Assembly (NCBI GenBank): GCA_039621445.1
Contig: CP154956.1
Location: 67,154,452-67,218,451, forward strand
Length of the DNA: 64,000 bases
Origin: Euglena gracilis
Lineage: Eukaryota; Euglenida; Euglenophyceae; Euglenales
Direction of reading: 5' to 3'
Shown here: positions 21,417-30,589 of the stretch, piece after piece
How the letters are laid out: each line of letters begins with the position of its first letter
Numbering within the stretch: the first letter of the stretch is position 1
Position numbers and translations under genes: made by a program
Notes under the pieces: generated by a model
The model's database searches: none
What the model saw: only the letters and a program-made list of their open reading frames with translations
What the model was told of the DNA's origin: nothing

Positions 21417-22290
21417 GATAATGGGCCGTAAAAGCCTCAACCCCTTTCCATTGACCAATTTCACAAACTTCTTGGGCTGAAAGGCCCAATTTTTTTAGTA
21501 ACCCAACCCCTGCCCCTCTGGTGGAGTGGGGTCCCCACACCTGGGGGGGTACTCCTTGTTTGGACAAATTCTCTTGTAATAGAAGCAATTGTGTCAGCAC
21601 TTATGGGTGTATAGGGGGGTTTTAATGAAATCAGAAGGGGACCCCCAGGCTGTACGTTAAACCGGGTGGCGGCCACATAAGCCATAATTAAATGAAAGCG
21701 ACTGATTTGGGGACATTGGGGAATTGCGACCACTCTTTCCCACTTGTGGAATTTTTGCCCTTTACGTTTGATTTGAATGTAAGGTGCCCCTCCCAACACA
21801 CTCGTGGTTCTTTTGACTTGTGCCAAATCAGATGAACGATATAAACAGAGGATGCGTGAACAGAAAATGAGCTGTGTGCGCAATGCACAAATATCAGTGG
21901 GCACAGGCTGCCTTGCCAGCCCCTGGAGGATTGGGAGGGGATCCCAAAAAGCACCATACTTCTCCAGATTTTGGTTCCAAAGCCTTTTATAAGGTGCTAA
22001 TAAGGTATTAAACCTTAGGCCACCAAAGCCAGGGATCAAAAGCATAGCACTGTATGCATTACGGGCTTGGGCCTTTGAAAATTGAAAAAGTTGAATTAAA
22101 GCGTCAGCCACTTGGTCAGTGGTGGCTAAAGGGGGGGGCACCCCCATTTTGTCCAGAATCACCCATAAAAGCGTAAAGGCACTTTGGTACCTTTTCAAAC
22201 TGGGGTTTCTTCCCAGGAAATCCTTAATGGTTGAATTTTGTATTTGTTTCCCTTCCAGAATTTGCCTGAGCAAATCATGCAAAGGAGGGG
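21417..22290 (-). CDS. DIRS tyrosine recombinase, one frameshift
   Basis: It starts around PPLHDLLRQILEGKQ, overlapping the end of the methyltransferase frame, with a helical core-binding part (RYQSAFTLLWVILDKMG). Box I Arg lies in LCLYRSSDLAQVKRT. The HxxR motif (GPHSTRGAG) and the nucleophile Tyr (AFTAHYQRL, codon at 21418-21420) lie in another frame, entered near 21540-21570 at a run of seven G. The third copy reads through this point, so the shift is an indel or a base-calling error. The enzyme would integrate the circular DIRS DNA. The frame continues upstream without a stop for about 2.9 kb over the RT gene. Confidence 0.82.
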
Positions 22291-24000
22291 CCACCTGGGG
22301 GGTGGCATTTTTTCCCCCCTGCAGTTGGTGAACATACCCCTGTAGGGGGTGATTTTTAGGCAGGGGGTCCCTGGCACTTTCATTTTTATTAACTGGGGCC
22401 ACCACGTGGCTGAATCCCAGTAGGGGGTGACCATCAAAACTTTGGCCTGTGGAAACTTTTTTAATCTGGGCAGAAAATTTTGAATCACTGACCAGGGGGG
22501 GTTTGCATAGAGTCCCCCCATGTTGTCCAGTGGACATTGTAAAGCGTCCACTGCTGTGGCCTCCCAGTGGGGCCACCTGGCCACAAATTGTGGCAGTTTT
22601 CTGTTGCCTGGGGAGGCAAAAAGGTCTGTTTCCAGATTTATGCAGTTTTTGAATTGCTGTTTTAGCCAGTGAAAAAGTTTGGGGTCCAGTGAGTAATCCC
22701 CCCTGTCCATTTCCCATCTGCTTATAGGGTCTGCCAGGCATTCTTTTGAGGGGACCCAGTTTACTTGGAGATTGACATTTTTCTCCATGCACCATTTGAA
22801 AAATGGTCTTAGCATTGTGTTGAATGGATCTTTCTTGCCCCCCCCTTTTGTTAAGTAATAATAAATGACTTGATTGTCCACTGACAGGGACACAGTTTCT
22901 CCTGGCTTGCTGAGACTTTTCACTGTGCTTATTGCTGCACTTAATTCTTTGACATTGATGTGTAAAATGGAGTTTTCTCTCCAAAATTCCTGGACAATTT
23001 TTCCAGTTCGAATGTCCAGCCCCCCCCAGGCATGGGTGCTGCTGTCTGAGTGCAACTCTCTTGTTGCATTTTGGGGGAAGGGTCTGCCCCCCCAGGTGTC
23101 CAGTAAAATTTTTATTTCCCTTAATTGGGCCTTGATTTCCTGTGAAATTGGATGTTTTGAATCCCAGGGGGCTGCAGAGTTTGTAACTAAAAAATTTGCC
23201 AGGGCATCTGTAAAAGCCCTTAGAAAGGGCAGGGCCATAAGATTGCACCTTATTTGGCCCAAAATGGCAGCCAATTGCCTTTTTGACATGTAATCTTTTT
23301 TCACAATTTTTCCCAGTTCCTTTTTTATTGTTTTGATCTTCTGGGGGGTAACCTGCAGTTTTCCTTCTTGAAAGTTTAGTTGAAATCCCAGATGATTTAC
23401 CACTTGGGTGGGCTGCAGGGTGGACTTTTTTACATTGATTTTGAATCCTGATTTGATTAAATCCCTGACCACTGTGTGCAGGTGATTTTGCAAAATGTTT
23501 TGTGTTGGGGCCACCAGCAAAATGTCGTCCAGGTAAATAAAAACCTGGATCCCCCTTTTTCTCCACAGCTTTTCGAATGTTTTCATTACTGACATGAAAA
23601 TTTGGGGCATTACATTTAGCCCAAAACATCCTACTTGAAACTCCCATGTTTGCCCCCCTACCTGATGCCTTAGAAATGGCCTTAGGGCCTGGCTTGCTGG
23701 GATGTGAAAATAGGCATCCTTCAAGTCGATTTTGGCTGCCCAGTGGCCTTTTTCCAAAACTGGAAAAATGTGCTGGATGTGATCCAGCTTGAAAGGTTTT
23801 GCCTGGAACTGTTGATTTAGTTCCCTGCAGTCGCTTATTAACCTCCATTTGGTCTGTTCCCCCTCTGGTTTTGAAATTAGAAACCAGGGGATTAAATGTT
23901 GTGAGTTCGAATCCCCCACCCTCTTTACGGATCCAGTCTTTTCGTAATCCTGCAGGATTTTTTCTGCCTGTTTCAGGTCTAAATTTGCTCTGGTTTTTGG
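22195..24000 (-). CDS. DIRS reverse transcriptase - RNase H - adenine-methyltransferase-like polyprotein
   Basis: The frame is intact. RT motif A is KIDLKDAYFHI, motif B is GLNVMPQIFM, and motif C is YLDD at 23524-23535. RNase H acids follow: ELHSDSSTHAW, HINVKELSAA, LSVDNQVIYYYL and WVPSKECLADPISR. The C-terminal block has VDALQ, YANPPWSVI and VLMVTPYW, the NPPW-containing domain of DIRS elements related to phage-type N6-adenine methyltransferases. The first residues upstream of about 24000 are a Pro/Gly-rich linker. The open frame formally reaches 25563, but its first part lies in the MITE and is not native. The RT frame is +1 relative to the gag frame, so frameshifting or separate initiation is needed. 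Confidence 0.93.
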   Translation of the reverse strand, partial: PKTRANLDLKQAEKILQDYEKTGSVKRVGDSNSQHLIPWFLISKPEGEQTKWRLISDCRELNQQFQAKPFKLDHIQHIFPVLEKGHWAAKIDLKDAYFHIPASQALRPFLRHQVGGQTWEFQVGCFGLNVMPQIFMSVMKTFEKLWRKRGIQVFIYLDDILLVAPTQNILQNHLHTVVRDLIKSGFKINVKKSTLQPTQVVNHLGFQLNFQEGKLQVTPQKIKTIKKELGKIVKKDYMSKRQLAAILGQIRCNLMALPFLRAFTDALANFLVTNSAAPWDSKHPISQEIKAQLREIKILLDTWGGRPFPQNATRELHSDSSTHAWGGLDIRTGKIVQEFWRENSILHINVKELSAAISTVKSLSKPGETVSLSVDNQVIYYYLTKGGGKKDPFNTMLRPFFKWCMEKNVNLQVNWVPSKECLADPISRWEMDRGDYSLDPKLFHWLKQQFKNCINLETDLFASPGNRKLPQFVARWPHWEATAVDALQCPLDNMGGLYANPPWSVIQNFLPRLKKFPQAKVLMVTPYWDSATWWPQLIKMKVPGTPCLKITPYRGMFTNCRGEKMPPPRWPLLCMICSGKFWKGNKYKIQPLRISWEETPV

Positions 24001-25237
24001 GTGGGTGGATAATTTTGGGTGATGAACCCAGGGGGGCTGAATGCCATCCTTGATGAGTCGACATGTTGCTGGGGGGGCATGTTTTTTCCACCATTTTAGG
24101 CTTTTTTGTAGCCTTTGATGCAGGGGGGTGTCTCCCCATTTCTCCTCCATGGAATTTATTTCTTGAATGAGATGATTTTGGGGGGGCTGGGTTGGGGGTG
24201 TTGGACATTGCACCCTTGGGGCCCCTAGGGCTTGAGCCCTTGGAAAAGGAAAGTTTTCCTGGAGGGGTGTGCATGCACTCTCCTCTCTTCTCACTCTCTC
24301 TTTGGAGGATCTTGTTGTTGGAATGCATACCATAGGGCTTACTGCCCCTGTTTTGCCTATCAGGCCTCCTTGATGATGATGGTGTTGGTAGCCATACCAT
24401 AGGGGGGCCTCTGTGGGTCCCCCCCTTTTTGATTTCACTGGGAGATTTGAAGGCTGATGAATAAATACTGGTGGGGGTCCTTCCCCTTCCCCCTGTTCCT
24501 CCTGGGGCTGGGCATTTGTTAAATACAAAGCCCCTGGGGGGCTGCCCTTTAGCTTCTGGGGGGCCTCTGGAGGTCCACCCCTTGTATGGCTGCCATAGCC
24601 TTTGGATTGGCCACCTTGATCCAAGCCCCCTTTGTTCTGGCCGCCATGGCTGGGGCTGTAAGTTCTGGCATCTTGCCATGCCCAATTGAAATCTGGGGGA
24701 GCCCTGTTGCTGGGCCTCCCCCTTCCCCCCTGGAATGGGGCTGTGGGCTGAATTTGAAAAAACTGGTCGGTACAGACCTTTTTTGCCCCTTCCTGTGGGC
24801 ATTCTGCTGCTCCAGACTGGGCCATTTGCTGGCTTCCCAATGTTGTACTGGCCCCCTTGTCCTTTATTCCATCTTGATAGGTTGGGGGCATTTGCCCTCT
24901 GGTCTGGGGCATTTGCTCTCTGGGCTGGGTCTGCCAATCTTGAAGGTTTCTTGTACCCCAATTTGAAATGTAATGGGTCTTGACCCTGGGTACCCAATGT
25001 CTTCCGTTGTCGCCTGGGCTTTTTGCCCACTGTTTGCCAGGGTCCATGGCCATCACTGTGTGTGGTTGTCTGCTGCTGAAAAAAATTTTCTGTTGAGATG
25101 TGTGGTGGGGGGGAAGTGATGGCCACGGTTCGCCACGTTGAAACCGCATCTCCAAGTTCTCCAGCTGGCGCTTCTTGTTCTGCACTTTGTCCAGGTTGTC
25201 GACTTGATAACTCCAATTCGTTCTCCACATTCTGCAT
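24000..25237 (-). CDS. DIRS gag-like protein
   Basis: From Met at 25237 the frame gives an acidic N terminus (ENELELSSRQPG), then DGHGPWQTVGKKPRRQR and WNKGQGGQYN. The block DG.GPWxxVxxKxRR is shared with the plus-strand copy (near 28150) and the fragment at 48987-49340, which supports this frame. The remainder is Pro/Gln/Gly/Arg-rich. No zinc knuckle is seen. In DIRS elements this position holds gag. The same frame stays open through the RT region down to the recombinase, so the end of gag proper is uncertain. Confidence 0.65.
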
Positions 25238-25240
25238 TCA

Positions 25241-25762
25241 GGGGGGGGGAAAATTGATATCGGAGGCCTTCGGAAAAATTGCGGAAAAATTGCGGAAAAA
25301 TTGCGGAAATTGCGGAAAAATTGCGGAAAAATTGATATCGGGTATACACATTTCTGTCTGAGGGGACTTAGAAAATTTTCAATTGTGAGGCTCAGAACAC
25401 CGCAACACCCACGTCGATGCAGGCGAGCACAAATCAACACGCTTGATGTTCTTTGCACAGGTGGGACGCACCCAATTCTGTAACCAGTGGTGCACCTGTG
25501 AGAAAAATTGGTAAACTGGGGGGAAAAAAACAACAAAACACAATAGCACACCTGTTGATCCATTTGAAGAATGGCTTGAACTCATTGCATCTTCCATCTT
25601 CGGTGGTGGGAAAAAAATTCTGCGGAAAAAAAAATGGGAAAAAATTGCGGAAAAATTGCAGAAATTGCGGAAAAATTGCGGAAAATTGCGGAAAATTGCG
25701 GAAATTGCGGAAAATTGCGGAAATTGCGGAAAAATTGCGGATATCAATTCCCCCCCCCCCTG
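25241..25762 (-). mobile_element. G-run MITE, copy 2, inserted in the DIRS 5' region
   Basis: This is the inverted copy of 16701-17225, with the G run plus AAAATTGATATC at one end and GATATCAATT plus a C run at the other. CTGCATTCA (25232-25240) and CTGCATTGA (25763-25771) flank it, a 9-bp target duplication with one mismatch. It lies between the N-terminal gag segment and the Met at 25237, so it arrived after the DIRS element. Confidence 0.85.
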
Positions 25763-25771
25763 CTGCATTGA

Positions 25772-25913
25772 CTTCCAATGTCAAAGTTGAAATAATTTCT
25801 TGAATTTGATATTCTGCAGGTTCTACAGGTTCTGAATATTGATATTGTATTTTCTTGATCTCTTCCAACTCTGTTCTTTGAAAGTTTCTGTCTTCTTCCG
25901 TGTCGAAGGGCAA
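25772..25913 (-). pseudogene. N-terminal segment of DIRS gag, cut off by the MITE
   Basis: Met at 25913 opens MPFDTEEDRNFQRTELEEI, an acidic coiled-coil-like segment running to the MITE. The plus-strand copy has PIDTEEEKQFRRYRKAEEE at the same place (27780-27840), so this is the native gag N terminus. The MITE and a frame difference now separate it from the downstream gag frame. Confidence 0.55.
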
Positions 25914-25924
25914 GATTAGGAATC

Positions 25925-26048
25925 AGCCAACTCCGGCGAAGAAAGGCACTAAGGGGAGACGCCTAACCCAGCACAACGAACAATCACACAACACCGCCGG
26001 CGAACAAGGCATGGCCTCACAATGGCAAAGTGCGGAGCCCGAGGTGTC
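25925..26048. repeat. right terminal repeat of the DIRS element (its 5' end)
   Basis: The inverted terminal repeat (complement of 20917-21003) is followed by the right-specific extension, ending GCCCGAGGTGTC at 26048. It carries the transcription start side of the minus-strand element; no promoter motif was recognised. Confidence 0.88.
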
Positions 26049-26492
26049 ACCACATTTCTCCTGTTTTATAGGCAGTCGGGACACAGCACGAGGCACAGGG
26101 GGTTGGTCAGGGGAGGGAGCAGAGCTGACCGCAGGAGCGGAACGTTGCTCGGCGGTGGGAAAGACAGAGGGAACACTGGTCAGGTCCTGATTTTCGACCG
26201 AGTGTTCGTCACTTGGTGGGGCGCAAAAATTTGCCCAAGTTGACCACCGTGCAACGTTCCGCAACAAACACACCGGACTTTTTCTTTGTGTTGCCCTGTG
26301 CCAGCAAGGTGCATGAAGGGGGTCAACCTTCGGCTTCTTGGCATCTTGCTGGTATACCGTGACAGCAGCCAGGAACAGTTCCGTCCTAGGGGGAGGTGGC
26401 AAAAGACCATTCACAAAGTTTGCCGTGCGCGTGGCCATATTGGCAGGGGTGCGGGAAAAAGGAAAAAAAGAAAAAAAAGGGGGGGGTGACAC
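26049..26492 (-). pseudogene. N-terminal part of the Cys/His-rich ORF split by the DIRS element
   Basis: The frame opens at Met 26492 or at the later Met in NMATRTANFV. It has a Cys/His cluster (HAPCWHRATQRKSPVCLLR, later ANFCAPPSDEH) and a Ser/Pro-rich stretch ending IKQEKCG at the DIRS boundary. The C-terminal part is at 20684-20842. Together they would make a protein of roughly 150-200 residues with two possible zinc-binding clusters. I do not recognise the family. Confidence 0.5.
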
Positions 26493-26635
26493 GTTTTCAG
26501 TGAGGGCATTTGTGGCAATGACACGTTTTCAGTGAAGGCATCTGTGTTCAGGCACGTTTTCAGTGAGGGCATTTGTGGCAATGACACGTTTTCAGTGAAG
26601 GCATCTGTGTTCAGGCACGTTTTCAGTGAGGGCGC
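26489..26635. repeat. 63-bp tandem repeat, right array
   Basis: It has the same units and orientation as 20366-20523. The two arrays sit just inside the inverted repeat pair 20314-20365 / 26688-26742. Confidence 0.88.
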
Positions 26636-26687
26636 CGTTTTTTGGGTCCGAATTTCACAAATTTGCGTTTTTGACCCCTTGCGTGAA

Positions 26688-26742
26688 TCATGACCACGAA
26701 TTTCAGGGCAGTCATTTGGCGGGCTCTGAACACGTTTTTAAA
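26688..26742. repeat. right member of the 52-bp inverted repeat pair
   Basis: Complement of 20314-20365, ending CTGAACACGTTTTTAA. Confidence 0.8.
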
Positions 26743-26856
26743 CAAATTGTGGCTGAGCCCAGATTTCAGCCTGAAAACGTGTTCAGGGGGCCCCCTTCGG
26801 GGGCCCCCTGGCTGAACACGTTTTCAGGCTGAAATCTGGGCTCAGCCACAATTTGT
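26743..26856. repeat. long near-perfect hairpin with a TTCG loop
   Basis: ACAAATTGTGGCTGAGCCC and its complement lie at the two ends, and arms of about 52 bp pair through AACGTGTTCA down to GGGGGCCCCC, closing on TTCG. One arm has a small extra CCAG. The inner part shares ACACGTTTTCA with the nearby tandem repeats. Confidence 0.88.
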
Positions 26857-26879
26857 GTATAGAAACCGTTTCTCGGGGG

Positions 26880-27580
26880 CTCCAGCTACCAGCGTTGAAT
26901 TTGCTTCGATACCAATGTTTTGGACCAACTCCGGCGGAGAAGGCACTAAGCGGGGCCTCCTAATCCAACGCACCAGAGCAATCCAAACAGCACTCACGAG
27001 GGCAAAGTGCGGGGCCCGAGGTGTCCACACCAGGGGGCAGCGCCATGGTCGCCACGTCGGAGACAATGCAGCCAACTCCGGCGAGGCGGCCCTAAGCGGG
27101 ACCCCCCTAACCCAGTAATCACAACAAACCGCCGGCGAGGAAGGCATGGCCTCACAATGTTTTTGTGCTTCGCCCTGTCCCTTCCTCCCTGGTCGGCTTG
27201 CCTCGGGGGGGTACGATTCTCCCTCCCTTGTCGGTTGGTCTTGAGGGAGGGCGAAAACGCACCCCCCCCGAGGCAGACACCTAGGGCGAAGCAGAAACAC
27301 CAAGTGAGGTCACACCTTGTTTGCAAGACATGGCCCCACAATGTCTTTGTGCTTCGCCCTCGATGTCGCTTCCTCCCTTCGTCTTTTTCCCTCGAGGGAG
27401 TACAACTAAAACTAACAATTTCAATCGGCGACCAATTCAAAGGTTGGCTGACTTAATTTGCCCTTTGACAACCCAGAGGAAAGGAACTTCAATTCAAGAA
27501 CCTTTAAAAGGTAATTTGAAAGAGTGAAGTCACTCGAATAATCCAAAAGGTGACGCCCGTAGAGAATATCAAATTAGAAT
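26880..27580. mobile_element. cluster of DIRS terminal fragments
   Basis: 26927-27025 matches a right (5') end of a minus-strand element, finishing GGCCCGAGGTGTC. 27048-27215 and 27310-27401 each match the left end read in complement, finishing with a GTAC(GA) joint. From about 27440 to 27520 there is 5' leader-like sequence (TTGCCCTTTGACAACCCAG). No coding part remains, so these are debris of at least three insertions. Confidence 0.7.
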
Positions 27581-27775
27581 TTGGACCATTCGGGCTCCGC
27601 ACTGCGAGATGGTGGGGTCCTGCTTTCCTTGCCGGCTGTTCTGTTCTGGTGTGATTCTGCGTGCGCGGGGGGTGCTTCTTACTGCTTTTTTGTTGCCGGA
27701 GTTGGCTGACTCTTAATTCTGCCCTTCGACCTGAAGGAGAAAGAATTTCAACTCAACGCGTTCAAAAACGTTCAC

Positions 27776-28590
27776 CACATCGACCAATCGACACAGAGGA
27801 GGAAAAGCAATTCAGACGATATAGAAAAGCGGAGGAAGAAAATTTTGATTTCCATGAAAGATGCAACATACCTGGTGTCCAGCGGCCCAGCGGAGCAACC
27901 AAGAAGCAGCGAAGGCAGCACAAGCTGGAGAAGATGGAGTTCCAGCGGGCGCCGGAGCAACCAACATGGAACCAAACTGTCCAGCAGCATTACCAGGAAT
28001 TTCACCGAAGAAACCTGAAATGGAGAAGAGTGGAGGAGCAGCAGGCGCTGGAGACGATGACGGGGCAGCAGCAGAACACCAGTCCGTGGCCGTCGCAACC
28101 CCCCCTCCTTCCAATCTCACTGAAAAAATTCGATTCCAACAGTTCAACGACGGCCATGGACCCTGGACAGTGGTGGCCAGAAAGTCGAGGAGAGAAAGAC
28201 ACCACCAGCCCACAGCCCAGAGGGAAAGAACTGGGAAGAAAGGTCTGGCAAATTACCCCCCGTTTTCGCATCCCCACCCTCCACCCAGGGGGAATATTCC
28301 AAGGGAGAATGGAAGACATCAAGGGCATGGAGACGCTTCTCGACAAGGCTATGGCAGCCTTTATCATCAAGGGCATCGAGCTCGGCTGCAAGGCTATGGA
28401 AGCCAAAAGCTCAGGCTTCAGAAATGCCATTATATTCAAAATCAAGGGGCCAATGGAGGCCAGTGGAGGCATCAAGAGACCTAACCCTAACCCTAACCCT
28501 AACCCTAACCTCAAGGTCAGTGGAGGCCATTTCAGTCAATGTCAGGAGGCCACTGGAGGCCAGTATATCACAGACACCCCAGCTTTATAT
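27776..28590 (+). pseudogene. gag-like protein of the second DIRS copy
   Basis: The N-terminal PIDTEEEKQFRRYRKAEEE is in one frame. NDGHGPWTVVARKSRRERH and a Gln/Gly/His-rich RQGYGSLYHQGHRARLQGYG region are in another (27861-28484). Both match the 20.8-kb element's gag segments. A telomere-like run at 28481-28510 lies near the end. Confidence 0.65.
28481..28510. repeat. interstitial telomeric repeat (CCCTAA)5 inside gag
   Basis: Five CCCTAA units, the complement of TTAGGG, run without interruption inside the DIRS gag coding region. They read as alternating Asn-Pro or Leu-Thr depending on frame. Confidence 0.9.
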
Positions 28591-28867
28591 GTACCTCCCC
28601 ACTGCAGACACAGACCTTCCCCCATCATTAAAAAACAGGGGAAAAGCCTGTCTTTGGAAAGCCCTTTGGCAGGGCCAGCTGCAGCCCCAGTTATGGGGCA
28701 GCCAGGTGTGACCCCAGTGATGGGGCAGCCAGGGGGAAGGACCCCAGTGATGGGGCTGTGGAATCCCCAGACACATTACACCCAGGGGTGCCCTGCAGGC
28801 CATCATCCCCCGTTGGGTCCAGGCAGGAGCCAGCAGAGAGGTATTAAACCTGATAAGGGGAGGGTTT

Positions 28868-29800
28868 ATGGCAGATCTTCCCCTCCCCCCTCAAATGTCC
28901 AAAAAAGTTCCCTTCAAATACGAATGTGCAGGGGCAACCAGGCAAATTCCCCCAGAGGAGGCAAAACATTTTGTCCCTTACTTCATCATTTCCAAAAAAG
29001 AAGGGGAAAATACAAAGGAGAGACTGATTTCAGATTGTCGACAGTTAAATGTCCACTTCACCCCCCAGAAGTTCAGACTGGAGAACATGGGAAACATCTT
29101 CCCATATTTAAGAAAGGTTGGTTTTGTGGAAAAATCGATCTGAAAGATGCCTTTTTCCATCTACAGCTGCACAGCAGCTTAGAAAAGTATGTTTGCCTGC
29201 AGGTGGGGGGAGAAACCTGGCAGTTTCAAGCTGCATGTTTTGGCATCAGCAGCCTGCCACAGAAATTTATGACTCTCATGAGAGTCTGGGAAAGAAAATA
29301 GAGAAAGGAGGGCAAGGTAGTTTTCATCTACCTAGACGACTTTTTTGCTGTTAGCCCCCAGCAAAAAGACAGCAGCCCAGCATTTGGCAGAAATAAAACA
29401 GGACCTTTTATTGGCAGGTTTCAGATTAAACCTCCCCAAATCCTGTCTGGAACCCACACAGGAGATGAAGCATTTGGGCCAAGGGGTCAATTTGAAAAAA
29501 GGCCAGCTGGAAATTCCACAGGAAAAGCTAAAATCCTTAAGAAAGGAGCTAGGCAAAGTGCTCACAGCACAAAAAATGAGCTGCAGAAAACTCAGTTCTA
29601 TTGTGGGGCAAGTCAGAAGCTATTTAGTCTCAATGCCATTTCTCAGAGTGCTGACAGATCAACTTTGCAAAATGGGGGATTTGCACACAAAGTGGGGTTG
29701 GGACCACACCCTAACCATTCCACAGGGGGTCAAATATCAAATTGTGGAGTTAAATGCGTTTTTGCAGCCAGGTCTGGGCAGAGCTTTTTAATCCCAGGCC
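28868..29800 (+). pseudogene. reverse transcriptase of the second DIRS copy
   Basis: Frame 28868-29143 has FIISKKEGENTKERLISDCR. After an A-run shift near 29125 the next frame has GKIDLKDAFFHLQLH and ACFGISSLPQKFM. YLDD follows near 29325-29340 in yet another frame, and 29345-29791 carries the thumb (LRKELGKVLTAQKMSCRKL). All blocks align in order with the intact RT at 22-24 kb. The shifts fall mostly in A runs. Confidence 0.85.
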
Positions 29801-30589
29801 TCTCAGGACCTGTTCTCAGACAGCAGCACCTGGCAGTGGGGGGGGGCTTGACAAAAACTCAGGCCAAAAGGTGCAGGATTTTTGGAGGGACCTGCACATC
29901 CTTCACATCAATCAAAATCAGTTGATGTCAGCAGTGGAGACAGTAAAAAGTCTGGCCAAGCCAAAACAAACAAAAGTGCTTCATGTGGACAGCCAGGTAG
30001 CTGTAAGTTATTTAACCAAACGGGGAGGCAGAAAGCCTACCTGAATTCCATCTTAAAACTCCTGCTGTATCATTTTCAGAAAAAGCAAATCAATTTGCAG
30101 GGGGTTTGGGTTCCCACAAAGGAGCAATTGGCAGACTCCCTGACCAGGGAGCAAAGGGACCCAGGGGATTATACCTTAAAACTGAACATGTTTCACCAAA
30201 TTCTTCAATTTTTCAGAAAAGACATAACCCCAGAGGTTGACATGTTTTGCACACTGAGCAACAAGAAATTCCCCAAGTTCATTAGTCGTTACCCCCACCA
30301 AGGGGCTTTGCTGGTGGATGCCTGTAAGGCAGATTTGAGGGGTCTCCCCCCAGTTTATGCCAGCCCTCCCTGGAGCATCATTCCCCAGTGGGTTCAGAGA
30401 TTAATTTTAAACCCAGACCTGACTTGTCTGTTGATCGTAACCCACTGGGCTTCGACGTCATGGTGGCGCCAATTAATGTCAGTCAGACAGCCAGGCAGCA
30501 AAGTTTTACTGGTACCCCCCCAGTGGGGTCTGTTCACCAGCTGCTGGGGGGAGGAGATGCCCCCCCAAGGTGGAATTTGGCCTGCTTGA
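29754..30589 (+). pseudogene. RNase H and methyltransferase-like part of the second DIRS copy
   Basis: 29754-30044 holds HINQNQLMSAVETVKSL and HVDSQVAVSYL. 29882-30589 holds WVPTKEQLADSLTREQRD, VDACKADLRG and VYASPPWSII. The methyltransferase motif reads SPPW where the 22-kb element has NPPW. The two frames overlap and need one shift. Confidence 0.82.

Larger units (their letters stand above)
20843..26048 (-). mobile_element. nearly complete DIRS-type tyrosine-recombinase retrotransposon
   Basis: The 5.2-kb element has inverted terminal repeats (20917-21003 against 25928-26013), different outward extensions at each end, and an internal complementary region at 21247-21352. The internal region is the complement of the left extension joined to that of the right extension. 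That is the defining DIRS-1 architecture, used to form a circular intermediate. Coding order on the minus strand is gag, RT-RNase H-methyltransferase, tyrosine recombinase. The RT frame is intact, and the recombinase has one frameshift. A 522-bp MITE sits in the 5' part (25241-25762). ACCACA borders both ends, although classical DIRS elements make no target duplication. Confidence 0.92.

Noticed and set aside
25241-25563. Start of the 1122-codon RT frame
   Set aside because: The first residues are MITE sequence, identical to open frames at 16.7-17.1 kb; the native RT begins near 24000.
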